A stretch of DNA of 16,942 nucleotides from JAZGEG01 sp964346665 (lineage in GTDB: Archaea > Aenigmatarchaeota > Aenigmatarchaeia > QMZP01 > QMZT01). A program made the position numbers and the translations under genes. Shown one piece after another: positions 7,198 to 13,028 of the stretch (the stretch's first letter is position 1; every line of letters begins with the position of its first letter). The notes beneath the pieces were generated by a model that was not told where the DNA came from, made no database searches, and worked only from the letters and a program-made list of their open reading frames with translations. The stretch is taken from contig CAYFVC010000047.1 in the NCBI GenBank assembly GCA_964346665.1, forward strand, positions 1 to 16,942, written 5' to 3'.

Positions 7198-7542
7198 ATG
7201 GTCAAAACTTACGCCAGGGGGAGGAGGTTCGAATACCACGTAGTTGACAAGCTCGCGAAACACGGGATAAACTCTCGGAGGGTAGCGCTTTCCGGCAGGC
7301 AACCCTCACCAGACATACCCAATGCCGACATAGTTGTTGAGGGGGAATTCCTTGGGAAAGCGAAGACAACTAAAGCAAAAAAATACGTTTCCTTCCCTGA
7401 AAAAGAGATCATTGAACTGGAAAACAAGGATTTGAACTTCCTGGTTTTCAACTTCTCCAGAACGAATCCATTTGTCGTGATAAGATTCGAGGATTTCGTT
7501 GAGCTTGTGAAACTTTGGAAAGAGAAAAAACCGAAGACCTAG
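7198..7542 (+). CDS. hjc: Hjc-like Holliday junction resolvase / PD-(D/E)XK nuclease, catalytic Glu replaced
   Basis: 114 residues, close to the usual length of archaeal Hjc, which cuts four-way DNA junctions as a dimer. The N-terminal helix GRRFEYHVVDKLAKHG carries the conserved Glu12. RRVALSGRQPSPDIPNADIVV gives the Asp44 strand. The next strand normally ends in E-x-K (for example ECKTTK); here it reads GKAKTTKAKKYVSF, so position 54 is Lys, not Glu, while Lys56 is kept. FLVFNFSRTNPFVVIRF fits the later strands. Either another acid, perhaps Glu48 or Glu50, binds the metal, or the protein is a poor nuclease that may mainly bind junctions. Its TAG overlaps the stop of the opposite gene as CTAG (7539-7542). 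Confidence 0.78.
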   Translation: MVKTYARGRRFEYHVVDKLAKHGINSRRVALSGRQPSPDIPNADIVVEGEFLGKAKTTKAKKYVSFPEKEIIELENKDLNFLVFNFSRTNPFVVIRFEDFVELVKLWKEKKPKT

Positions 7543-8318
7543 TCTACCTTCTCCTCAATTTTCCTGATTTTTTCAAAATAATCTTGCTTGAGTTTCTCAA
7601 GAGCTTCAATGACCTTTTTCCCTGACTCGTCCACCCCCCTTCCCCTCATTTTGACCAGCGCCCTGTTTATTTTAACGATGTGCCTCTCGCATATCGCTAT
7701 TTCGAGTTTTCTGATATAAGGCAATGGGTAGTTCTTGTGAATCCAGATTTCATCAAATATCTCGTCTATTTCCGGGCTGCTCCCGATCTCGTACTCATCG
7801 ATATTCACAAGGTAAGCGTATTTTTTGGCGAGTTTCTTAGCTTTTCTGAAAACAAAAACATTGTACATTTCGAAAAGTCTTGAAACCAACTTGAACCTGC
7901 TGAGCAAGAAACCTATCGCTATGAGAAAGAATACGTAGTAGTCAACAAAGAGGAAGGATTGTATGAGCTGGATAATGGAGGGGGCTGTCAAAACAAATAA
8001 CACCATGAACCCTATTGTAAAGAAGACAAGGACCATGTACGGAAGGAGATAAAACCTCACAACCTTAATTGGCTCCAGAGTTTCTCTGTAATCCTTATAG
8101 AAATAATAGGCTATAACTAGGGAGGCTGCAAAGTAGAAATACCCCAGAACGAAAAAGTTCAAGGATTCCCAAGTCGTTAAATCGAAGAACATTATGCCCG
8201 CTGTCAGAGACATTACCGCAAGGGAGAAGAAAAAGTAATGAAGGCTTTTCAGGTACAATATCCTAATGTAAATCCTGTCTACATCAAAACCCCCAGGTTT
8301 GACGAATCCGAAAACCAT
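7539..8318 (-). CDS. Unrecognised membrane protein, four helices plus cytosolic helical domain
   Basis: I do not recognise this family. The start is taken at the ATG at 8318, preceded by AGGGG; an upstream ATG at 8360 would overlap the DedA-like gene by 31 bp. From 8318 the protein has 259 residues. About four hydrophobic helices lie in the first ~160 residues, followed by a charged region of about 100 residues with EIDEIFDEIWIHKNY, a basic patch near KMRGRG and a C-terminal stretch likely to form a coiled coil. It directly follows the DedA-like gene and is probably co-transcribed with it, so a membrane-related role is plausible. Confidence 0.75.
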   Translation of the reverse strand: MVFGFVKPGGFDVDRIYIRILYLKSLHYFFFSLAVMSLTAGIMFFDLTTWESLNFFVLGYFYFAASLVIAYYFYKDYRETLEPIKVVRFYLLPYMVLVFFTIGFMVLFVLTAPSIIQLIQSFLFVDYYVFFLIAIGFLLSRFKLVSRLFEMYNVFVFRKAKKLAKKYAYLVNIDEYEIGSSPEIDEIFDEIWIHKNYPLPYIRKLEIAICERHIVKINRALVKMRGRGVDESGKKVIEALEKLKQDYFEKIRKIEEKVD

Positions 8319-8329
8319 ATCAACCCCTA

Positions 8330-8839
8330 CTAACTTCCTCCGAAAACCGTGAGCACCCATTGCATCCCGAAATAACCCCCGAAGGCGATGGAGAGGTTCA
8401 TTATGAGTTTCCCCGCGAGGGATGCAAGGAAAAATTTTCTAAGATCATATTTTATCGCCCCGCAGATTATCCCGATAACATCATCGGGGAGCGGGGTAGC
8501 AGCGAACAGCGTTATGATGAAGAACGCCCTATGCTTCTCCATCCACTCGTTCGCTTTTTTGAGTATGCGTTCATGTTTCTTTTCTATAACCCTTTTCCCC
8601 CCAAATCCAATGGCGTATCCTGTGAGCTCTCCCAATACAGCACCTAAGGCGGCCGAAATACCCACGAGCCACGGGTTCAGGATGGCTCCAAATACGAACA
8701 CAATGAAAAACGCGGGTATAGGGAATATTATAGTGGCTGATCCGATTAAGTTGACTATGAATATCCCAAGATATCCCCAAGTTCCCGCAACTTCTTGAGA
8801 CCATGACAAAAAACCTGAGAGCAACGAAGCTATATCCAT
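8330..8839 (-). CDS. DedA/VTT-family (SNARE-associated) membrane protein
   Basis: 169 residues. Family signatures are GELTGYAIGFGGKR (70-83), matching the G-E/D-x-x-x-Y-x-x-G segment, and FAATPLPDDVIGIICG (112-127), matching the re-entrant F-x-x-x-P-x-P loop; hydrophobic helices lie at 22-60, 62-80 and 135-167. DedA/VTT proteins are linked to lipid scrambling or flipping of undecaprenyl or phospholipid carriers and to membrane homeostasis; the substrate cannot be told here. The usual Arg of the FxRxxPxxR loop is replaced by acidic residues (PDD), a known variant in archaeal members. First gene of a two-gene minus-strand unit. Confidence 0.85.
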   Translation of the reverse strand: MDIASLLSGFLSWSQEVAGTWGYLGIFIVNLIGSATIIFPIPAFFIVFVFGAILNPWLVGISAALGAVLGELTGYAIGFGGKRVIEKKHERILKKANEWMEKHRAFFIITLFAATPLPDDVIGIICGAIKYDLRKFFLASLAGKLIMNLSIAFGGYFGMQWVLTVFGGS

Positions 8840-8877
8840 GTATAATATTTATTCTTGACTTAATATAATATCTAATC
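8840..8877. promoter_or_regulatory. 38-bp divergent promoter, DedA-like / small membrane protein
   Basis: The gap between the two divergent ATGs is only 38 bp and almost entirely A/T (TATAATATTT, TAATATAATATC). Two TATA elements must overlap here, and both mRNAs are probably leaderless. No ribosome site is visible for either gene. Confidence 0.5.
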
Positions 8878-9150
8878 ATGAGTTACGGGAAATCTCCCTG
8901 GATCGCTGCATTTCTGAATTTCGTGATCTGGGGTTCCGGGTACATATACATAAAACACAGGATGATATTGGGCGTGGGCCTGGTGATAGTCACATTCATT
9001 AACTTCTTCATACTGATTACGATTCCCGATACGATAATCCTCAGGAGTTCGGAGTTGTTCTTCATCTGGCTTTCCTTCATCTGGGTTGCATTAAGCATGC
9101 TTTTCGCGATAGATGTTTACAAGGAAACGGAAGAGCTGAACAAGATTTAA
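8878..9150 (+). CDS. Small three-helix membrane protein
   Basis: 90 residues with three hydrophobic segments: about 8-25 (AAFLNFVIWGSGYIYI), 29-50 and 59-80, and a charged C-terminal end (KETEELNKI). The opening KSPWIAAFLNFVIWGSGYIYIK resembles the TM2-type pattern, in which a Pro/Trp-led helix is followed by G-x-G-x-x-Y. That similarity is loose and gives no function. The start is clear because the ATG follows a TATA-like stretch and no upstream in-frame start is compatible with the divergent neighbour. Confidence 0.7.
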   Translation: MSYGKSPWIAAFLNFVIWGSGYIYIKHRMILGVGLVIVTFINFFILITIPDTIILRSSELFFIWLSFIWVALSMLFAIDVYKETEELNKI

Positions 9151-9151
9151 A

Positions 9152-9159
9152 TTTATAAA
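9152..9159 (+). promoter_or_regulatory. TATA box of the rubredoxin-like gene
   Basis: TTTATAAA just after the stop of the small membrane protein, 46-53 bp before the ATG at 9205. It predicts a leader of about 20-25 nt, enough to contain the AGGCGAG ribosome site. Confidence 0.5.
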
Positions 9160-9204
9160 CCTTTTCTCCCATAAATAAAAGTTTCACAAAATTTAGGCGA
9201 GAGA

Positions 9205-9345
9205 ATGGACAAATGGAGATGCAGGAGATGCAATTACGTGTTCGTTGGGAAGGAAGCTCCTAAGACATGCCCTAACTGCGGACACAACACAGAGTTCGAA
9301 ATAATTGATGCCTTGCTGCCATTTGTTCCGTTTTATGATGAGTAA
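9205..9345 (+). CDS. 46-residue rubredoxin-like (rubrerythrin-type) protein
   Basis: The reading is MDKWRCRRCNYVFVGKEAPK, then TCPNCGHNTEFEI and a hydrophobic tail ending FVPFYDE. Two CxxC pairs (Cys6/Cys9 and Cys22/Cys25) with 12 residues between them match the compact rubredoxin-like domain at the end of rubrerythrins (WRCxxCGYVxxGxEAPxxCPxC). It should bind one iron, or zinc, with four cysteines and could pass single electrons. AGGCGAG lies 1-2 nt from the ATG. As a free-standing protein it is a plausible electron donor to a ferritin-like partner; two half-size ferritin-like genes lie at the right end of the window, but no link is shown. Confidence 0.85.
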   Translation: MDKWRCRRCNYVFVGKEAPKTCPNCGHNTEFEIIDALLPFVPFYDE

Positions 9346-9353
9346 TTGTTCCC

Positions 9354-9363
9354 AAAAAAAAAA
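9354..9363 (-). terminator. Poly-T terminator after the double-thioredoxin gene
   Basis: Ten A residues on the plus strand are ten T on the minus strand, 12 bp beyond the stop at 9375, as expected of an archaeal T-tract terminator. The tract sits in the loop and arm of a 7-bp inverted repeat (AATTGTT 9344-9350, AACAATT 9362-9368). Confidence 0.6.
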
Positions 9364-9374
9364 CAATTCTGTGT

Positions 9375-10505
9375 TTATTCACATCCGCCAGTAGGCTGCT
9401 GTTCTGAACCACCTTCAAGCGCTTGCTGACATTCCTCAGGCGGAGTTGTGAATGCGTTGCAAATAGCCTGCTTGAATCCCTCGGGCGTTCTTGCTGGACT
9501 TACCCTTTGGCCGTTTATAACTATTGTCGGCGATCCAGTAACGCCATAGCCGTTCGCTGTGGCTTCGTCTTGTTTTATTATATTCACAGATGATGTTTCT
9601 AAACAACTTTCCACGGACGAAACATCTATACCGGCTTTCTCTGCAGCTGCTTTCCAGCAAGCATCCATGGCTTCAGAATCCCTGTATATGGAATAGCAGT
9701 TCTCATTTATCTGTGAAACGTAATTCCAGAACGTCGTGTAATCATAATTTTCCCTTACACATGTCTGCCTCAAATCTTCCATGGCCTCTGGCGGCCCGTG
9801 CAAGGACTGGACGCTGTCCGGTGTGTCGCCTCCAACATTCACTATGAACTTTACATTTATGTCCGCCTTATCTCCAAGCAAATCAACAACGGGTTTCATG
9901 GCACTCTCTGCCTGTACTCCGTAAGGGCAGAATGACATCACGAATAGTTCGACCTCGGGCTTGTCACTTTTCGGAACATCAGGGGCTGGCGGTTGTTCAG
10001 GGGTCTGCTCAGGTTCAAGTTCTTTCACCCTGTTGCATATATCCTCATTTCCAGTGAGCATGCAGACTTGAGCCTTCAACGAGTATTCATCCTCCATTCC
10101 AGATATCGTGAGCACGTCGTCGTAAATTAAAACAAAACCAGGATTCTGTATTTGTTGGGCGAAACCCGTTTTAACGAACGGGATTCCTAACGTATTCGCG
10201 ACCTCCTTCGCCATCGGCTCAAGCTCAACACAATTCGTGCATCCTGGAGGCGAAATGAAAATGAGCTGATCATTCGTTTCAGAACTAACTATCGAATAAC
10301 CCGTTATCGCGGGATTTACAAGGAACCCTACCCCGAAAAATATCGCGGCGACCACAACAGAGTAAAGCACTGTTTTTTTCATGCTTACCTCCCCCGGTTT
10401 CACAACCCTTGTTTCCGGAGCTTTTTCTTTCTCGTTGCTCTCCTTCTCTTCTTTCTCTCGAACCTCAAAATCAGCTTCCCTTTTTCTCCTCTTTGACATA
10501 GACAT
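9375..10505 (-). CDS. Membrane-anchored protein with two thioredoxin folds (CxxC plus DsbA-like)
   Basis: 376 residues. Residues 1-42 are highly charged and cytosolic; one membrane helix spans about 44-64 and is followed by AITGY; the rest is outside. Domain 1 (about 78-160) has Cys89-Thr-Asn-Cys92 (PPGCTNC). A Pro/Glu-rich linker (164-184) leads to domain 2 (185-350), a DsbA-like fold with FVMSFCPYGVQAE and the cis-Pro loop TGSPTIVING (Pro326). Domain 2 has only one active-site cysteine, Cys193 (CPYG rather than CPYC), so it cannot act as an ordinary dithiol oxidase alone; Cys250, 270, 283 and 301 may add disulfides. It may pass disulfides between domains or act as an isomerase for exported cysteine-rich proteins. 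It lies downstream of the B12/nucleotide operon on the same strand but has its own TATA element and terminator. Confidence 0.85.
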   Translation of the reverse strand: MSMSKRRKREADFEVREKEEKESNEKEKAPETRVVKPGEVSMKKTVLYSVVVAAIFFGVGFLVNPAITGYSIVSSETNDQLIFISPPGCTNCVELEPMAKEVANTLGIPFVKTGFAQQIQNPGFVLIYDDVLTISGMEDEYSLKAQVCMLTGNEDICNRVKELEPEQTPEQPPAPDVPKSDKPEVELFVMSFCPYGVQAESAMKPVVDLLGDKADINVKFIVNVGGDTPDSVQSLHGPPEAMEDLRQTCVRENYDYTTFWNYVSQINENCYSIYRDSEAMDACWKAAAEKAGIDVSSVESCLETSSVNIIKQDEATANGYGVTGSPTIVINGQRVSPARTPEGFKQAICNAFTTPPEECQQALEGGSEQQPTGGCE

Positions 10506-10530
10506 TATATTAACCTATATATTTAAATAG
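10506..10530 (-). promoter_or_regulatory. Promoter of the double-thioredoxin gene
   Basis: On the minus strand, ATTTAAATATATAGG lies about 10-25 nt before the ATG at 10505, with a longer A/T-rich stretch further upstream, suggesting a separate transcript with little or no leader. No ribosome site is seen. Confidence 0.45.
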
Positions 10531-10578
10531 TTTTCTATAATTCACCATATAGTAATAACATTTATGTGCAACATCCAA

Positions 10579-10986
10579 TTAAAAATACTCAGCTGCTTCT
10601 TCCGCTGTAAGATATCGAAAAGTTATCACATCCCCCTCAACCGGGTGGTAATAATCACTTCCTACCTCAGGCATTTCCCCGTTCACAAAGTAGAGCCAGT
10701 AGTGATCGTCATCACTTTCAACACCATTTATCCCTGTTATTAAAATACCTGTAGCGAATATCCTGTAATCAACCACCGCCACCCTTTTGAGCGCATCGAA
10801 TGCGGATTCCCTCGGTGTTATAACGACATCGTATGTCGAAATTCCCTCTCCATTATCTATTTCAACCCGAACCTCTGGGTTTTCTCCACCTGAAACGATA
10901 AAACCTGCTATCTGATTTAGACCGAGGCTTCCCAGAGCGACTATTACTATCACCAAAACGCCTGCTAACAAGTACCTTAAGTTCAT
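10579..10986 (-). CDS. Membrane-anchored transcobalamin-like (DUF4430) protein
   Basis: 135 residues. Residues 5-31 form a signal anchor (a hydrophobic run ending LNQIAGFIV); the rest faces outward. Residues 38-130 match the DUF4430 / transcobalamin C-terminal-like domain: a VxIDNG strand, ESAFDALKRVA (60-70), DHYWLYFVNGEMPEVGSDYY (94-113) with the family's W-x-x-x-x-N-G (Trp97, Asn102-Gly103), and the closing VEGDVITFRYL (Gly118-Asp119). In transcobalamin and intrinsic factor this fold covers the upper face of cobalamin. The neighbours (ECF S component, corrinoid adenosyltransferase, B12-dependent reductase) strongly suggest it captures a corrinoid at the cell surface for import. The ATG is set by a perfect AAGGAGGA 9 nt upstream. 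Last gene of the operon. Confidence 0.85.
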   Translation of the reverse strand: MNLRYLLAGVLVIVIVALGSLGLNQIAGFIVSGGENPEVRVEIDNGEGISTYDVVITPRESAFDALKRVAVVDYRIFATGILITGINGVESDDDHYWLYFVNGEMPEVGSDYYHPVEGDVITFRYLTAEEAAEYF

Positions 10987-11566
10987 ACAGGATATCCTCC
11001 TTATTTAATTCTGAGAATTTATCTTTAAATCCGTATATTACGAGAGCGAAACCACAACTGCTCCCTATATGTATGAGTGTGAAAGGCAAAGCAGCCAGGA
11101 ATGCGAGTTCAAAAGAAAAGAATCCGAACATGAAGATCCATGAAAAATTAACTATAATCTCAAATAAAATTGTCCCAAGGATGACGGAAGTTAAGAACGA
11201 ATATTTGGATTTCGAAATCCTCCTGAAAACATCCCCCGTCATAGCGGCGGCTCCGGTCCCTGCAACCTGAAATATCGTCCAGGGTCCCTGCCAGCCCCAG
11301 ACAAAGTAGTTCGAAAGGTAGAACGCTCCCATCCCGGATGGCAAGGCGTATTTGTAACCAAGGAAAAACCCTATTGCAATTGCGAGGGGAACAATCGGTT
11401 CTACGCTAGGCAACCACTGGAAGGCGAACCTCCCGGCAATCCCTATTCCGGTAAGAATCGATAGCCTTAGGATAACAGCGAGCAAATTTTTCTGCCTTAG
11501 TTTTTGGAGGGTTATGGTCAAAGAACGTTGATCACCCCTAACATTCTGTTTTGTTTTCTGTTCCAT
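10862..11566 (-). CDS. ECF transporter S component, probably for cobalamin
   Basis: 234 residues if started at the ATG 4 nt after the preceding stop. An alternative start is the TTG at 11521, which has a perfect GGGGTGATC 8 nt upstream and would remove 15 residues. About six membrane helices cover 30-195. The helix AFQWLPSVEPIVPLAIAIG, followed by SGMGAFYLSNYFVWGWQGPW, fits ECF-type vitamin-binding S components. Substrate by context: the next gene is transcobalamin-like and the operon contains a B12 adenosyltransferase and a B12 enzyme. No EcfA or EcfT gene is in the window, so the energising module must lie elsewhere. The final ~41 residues (ELKVLVSRRFGD to the end; Arg/Ser/Gly-rich) are read from the start of the next gene in another frame: a 125-bp overlap. 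Confidence 0.75.
   Translation of the reverse strand: MEQKTKQNVRGDQRSLTITLQKLRQKNLLAVILRLSILTGIGIAGRFAFQWLPSVEPIVPLAIAIGFFLGYKYALPSGMGAFYLSNYFVWGWQGPWTIFQVAGTGAAAMTGDVFRRISKSKYSFLTSVILGTILFEIIVNFSWIFMFGFFSFELAFLAALPFTLIHIGSSCGFALVIYGFKDKFSELNKEDILYELKVLVSRRFGDSNSRSGKPRSKSDSRFYRFRWRKPRGSG
10995..11002 (-). promoter_or_regulatory. Strong internal ribosome site for the DUF4430 gene
   Basis: TCCTCCTT on the plus strand is AAGGAGGA on the minus strand, 8-9 nt before the ATG at 10986, inside the upstream coding region. It fixes that start, so the long overlap is not a mis-called start. Confidence 0.75.
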
Positions 11567-11570
11567 GCTA

Positions 11571-12083
11571 TCAATCCGTATGAGCCCTGCTTCCCGTGAT
11601 CTCGGTCTGGTTTACGTATTTTCCCGAATACCCTTCGCTCTCTTTGTCAAGCCTAAGGAGAATGAGCTGGAATAACCTCATCCCCTTTTGTATTTTAACA
11701 GGAGAATCGTTCGGATTGAATATGCTTAAGGTCAACGTTCCCTTGAACCCTGGGTCCACCCAGCCCGCATTGTTGAGCATCACCCCAATCCTTGAGAGGG
11801 AGCTTCGTAACTTCGTTATCCCCCCAACATCATTCGGTAGTTCAACCCTCTCGATTGTTCTAACGAGAACATGGGTTTTCGGGGGAAAAACTATCTCATC
11901 CCTCTTGATCTTTTCATATTCCGGTTCCTTCCCGAAGTCTATCCCCTTCCCTTTTAGAATCAGTATCTCATCCGAAATCCTGAGATCGATCGAAGCGGGC
12001 TGGATTTGTTCCTTTCCTAAGGGTTCGACAACGAGCCTTCCGGAATCCAGCAATTCCCTTATACTCCCGCTAGACAACACCAT
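11571..12083 (-). CDS. dcd: dCTP deaminase/dUTPase-family protein, deaminase Glu replaced by Ser
   Basis: 170 residues. Family motifs: QIQPASIDLR (26-35), the phosphate-binding LRSSLSRIGV (92-101), AGWVDPGFKG (106-115, with Asp110), GMRLFQL (134-140) and the C-terminal KYVNQTEITGSR. Dcd enzymes convert dCTP to dUTP, archaeal bifunctional ones go on to dUMP, and plain dUTPases share the fold. The Glu that activates water for deamination, in the strand after the WxDPGFxG motif (TLEL/VLEF), is Ser120 here (TLTLSIFN). I infer the protein is a dUTPase rather than a deaminase, cleaning dUTP and supplying dUMP. It starts 8 nt after cobA with GAGGG overlapping the cobA stop. The symbol names the family, not a proven activity. 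Confidence 0.85.
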   Translation of the reverse strand: MVLSSGSIRELLDSGRLVVEPLGKEQIQPASIDLRISDEILILKGKGIDFGKEPEYEKIKRDEIVFPPKTHVLVRTIERVELPNDVGGITKLRSSLSRIGVMLNNAGWVDPGFKGTLTLSIFNPNDSPVKIQKGMRLFQLILLRLDKESEGYSGKYVNQTEITGSRAHTD

Positions 12084-12091
12084 AAAATCCC

Positions 12092-12607
12092 TCAGTATTC
12101 CAGACCCTTCTTCTCTTTCTTTCCTTTCGAAAAAGGGTGTTTCACGTCCCTCATTTCTGTCACCAGATCCGCCTTCTGTATGATCTTCTTTGTCGCCCCC
12201 CTCCCGGTCAGAACCAAGTTCGTTTTTTCCGGGAGTTTCTCGAGCAATTCCAAAACTTCTTTTTCGCCAACCATTCCTGAAGAAAGGGCGACATTGACCT
12301 CGTCCAGGATGAGCAAATCAGGCCTGTAGGACCTTGTAAGCAAACGTTTAGCGTAAAACAAAGCTTCCTTCGCTTGCTCTATATCCTCTCTGGACGGGTT
12401 CTTGAGATCCACGAAATCCTCTGTCCCGAACTGGACGACTTCAAGGTTGGGAAGATTCTTCTTGAGCAGCAGTTCCCCTGTTTTCTTCCCTTTCAGGAAC
12501 TGAACAACTACCACTTTCTTTCCATATCCAAGAAACCTCATCGCCATACCGAATGCAGCGGAAGTCTTCCCCTTCCCCTTCCCCGTGAATACGCACGCTA
12601 TTCCCAT
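12092..12607 (-). CDS. cobA: Corrinoid adenosyltransferase (CobA/CobO/BtuR type)
   Basis: 171 residues, normal length. It transfers adenosyl from ATP to cob(I)alamin to make adenosylcobalamin, in the cytosol. The sequence shows the unusual P-loop TGKGKGKTSAAFG (8-20), KVVVVQFLKG (31-40), DLLILDEVNVALSSG (98-112), LTGRGA (133-138) and the C-terminal signature ADLVTEMRDVKHPFSKG with GLEY at the end; all key family motifs are intact. It lies between the Nudix and Dcd-like genes, 4 nt after the former, with AGGTGAT formed partly by the Nudix stop codon. Its product is exactly the cofactor needed by the reductase two genes upstream. Confidence 0.95.
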   Translation of the reverse strand: MGIACVFTGKGKGKTSAAFGMAMRFLGYGKKVVVVQFLKGKKTGELLLKKNLPNLEVVQFGTEDFVDLKNPSREDIEQAKEALFYAKRLLTRSYRPDLLILDEVNVALSSGMVGEKEVLELLEKLPEKTNLVLTGRGATKKIIQKADLVTEMRDVKHPFSKGKKEKKGLEY

Positions 12608-12611
12608 ATAA

Positions 12612-13028
12612 TCACCTTTTACCTAACCTTTCCAAAAACAACCTTGAACAAAGAGACCCTTTCGAGGCGGCTTCCTCCAGTTCCTCCGGTTCCGCCCATC
12701 TCCATTCCACGTATTGCGTCCCCTCAGAGGCATGCGGAACTTTCGGATCACCTTCTGCTATCTCCGCCTCATATAGTTTCATATGTAATATATACGTTTC
12801 TCTTTCGATCTCCCCCTCACTTAACATCCCCTTAACCTCGATTTTCATCCCGAGTTTTTCCCTGCCCGACCTCAAAACAGCATGTTCAGGGGTTTCCCCT
12901 TCCTTGACCGTTCCCGCGGGAAGACCCCACACATTAGGAATTTCGTCATCCGGAGGTCTCCTGACCGTAAGAACCTTTGTCCTGTCCCTGTTGTAGATAA
13001 CGTACGAAATAGCGTTTTTCGTTAGCAT
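12612..13028 (-). CDS. Nudix-family hydrolase with a degenerate Nudix box
   Basis: 138 residues. The alpha/beta/alpha Nudix pattern is clear: VLTVRRPPDDEIPNVWGLPA leads into the box GTVKEGETPEHAVLRSGREKLGM (39-61). Against G-x5-E-x7-REUxEExGU, Gly39, Glu45, Arg53, Glu57 and Gly60 are kept, but the Glu after Arg53 is Ser54, Gly55 replaces a hydrophobic residue and the second Glu of the metal pair is Lys58. Metal binding may be altered. YVEWRWAEPEELEEAA is the usual Nudix C-terminal. Its ATG abuts the reductase stop (TGAATG), so translation is coupled. In this setting a role in cleaning a nucleotide or a cofactor by-product is plausible; the substrate is not readable from sequence. Confidence 0.85.
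   Translation of the reverse strand: MLTKNAISYVIYNRDRTKVLTVRRPPDDEIPNVWGLPAGTVKEGETPEHAVLRSGREKLGMKIEVKGMLSEGEIERETYILHMKLYEAEIAEGDPKVPHASEGTQYVEWRWAEPEELEEAASKGSLCSRLFLERLGKR

Noticed and set aside
11567..11570. A cobalamin riboswitch ahead of the uptake genes
   Set aside because: Only 4 nt separate the Dcd-like and S component genes, and the leader upstream of nrdR is A/T-rich without B12-box-like sequence.
11596..12183. Plus-strand open frame of 195 codons
   Set aside because: It lies fully opposite the Dcd-like gene and the end of cobA, whose motifs are certain; the Ser/Pro/Phe-rich reading has no recognisable domain.
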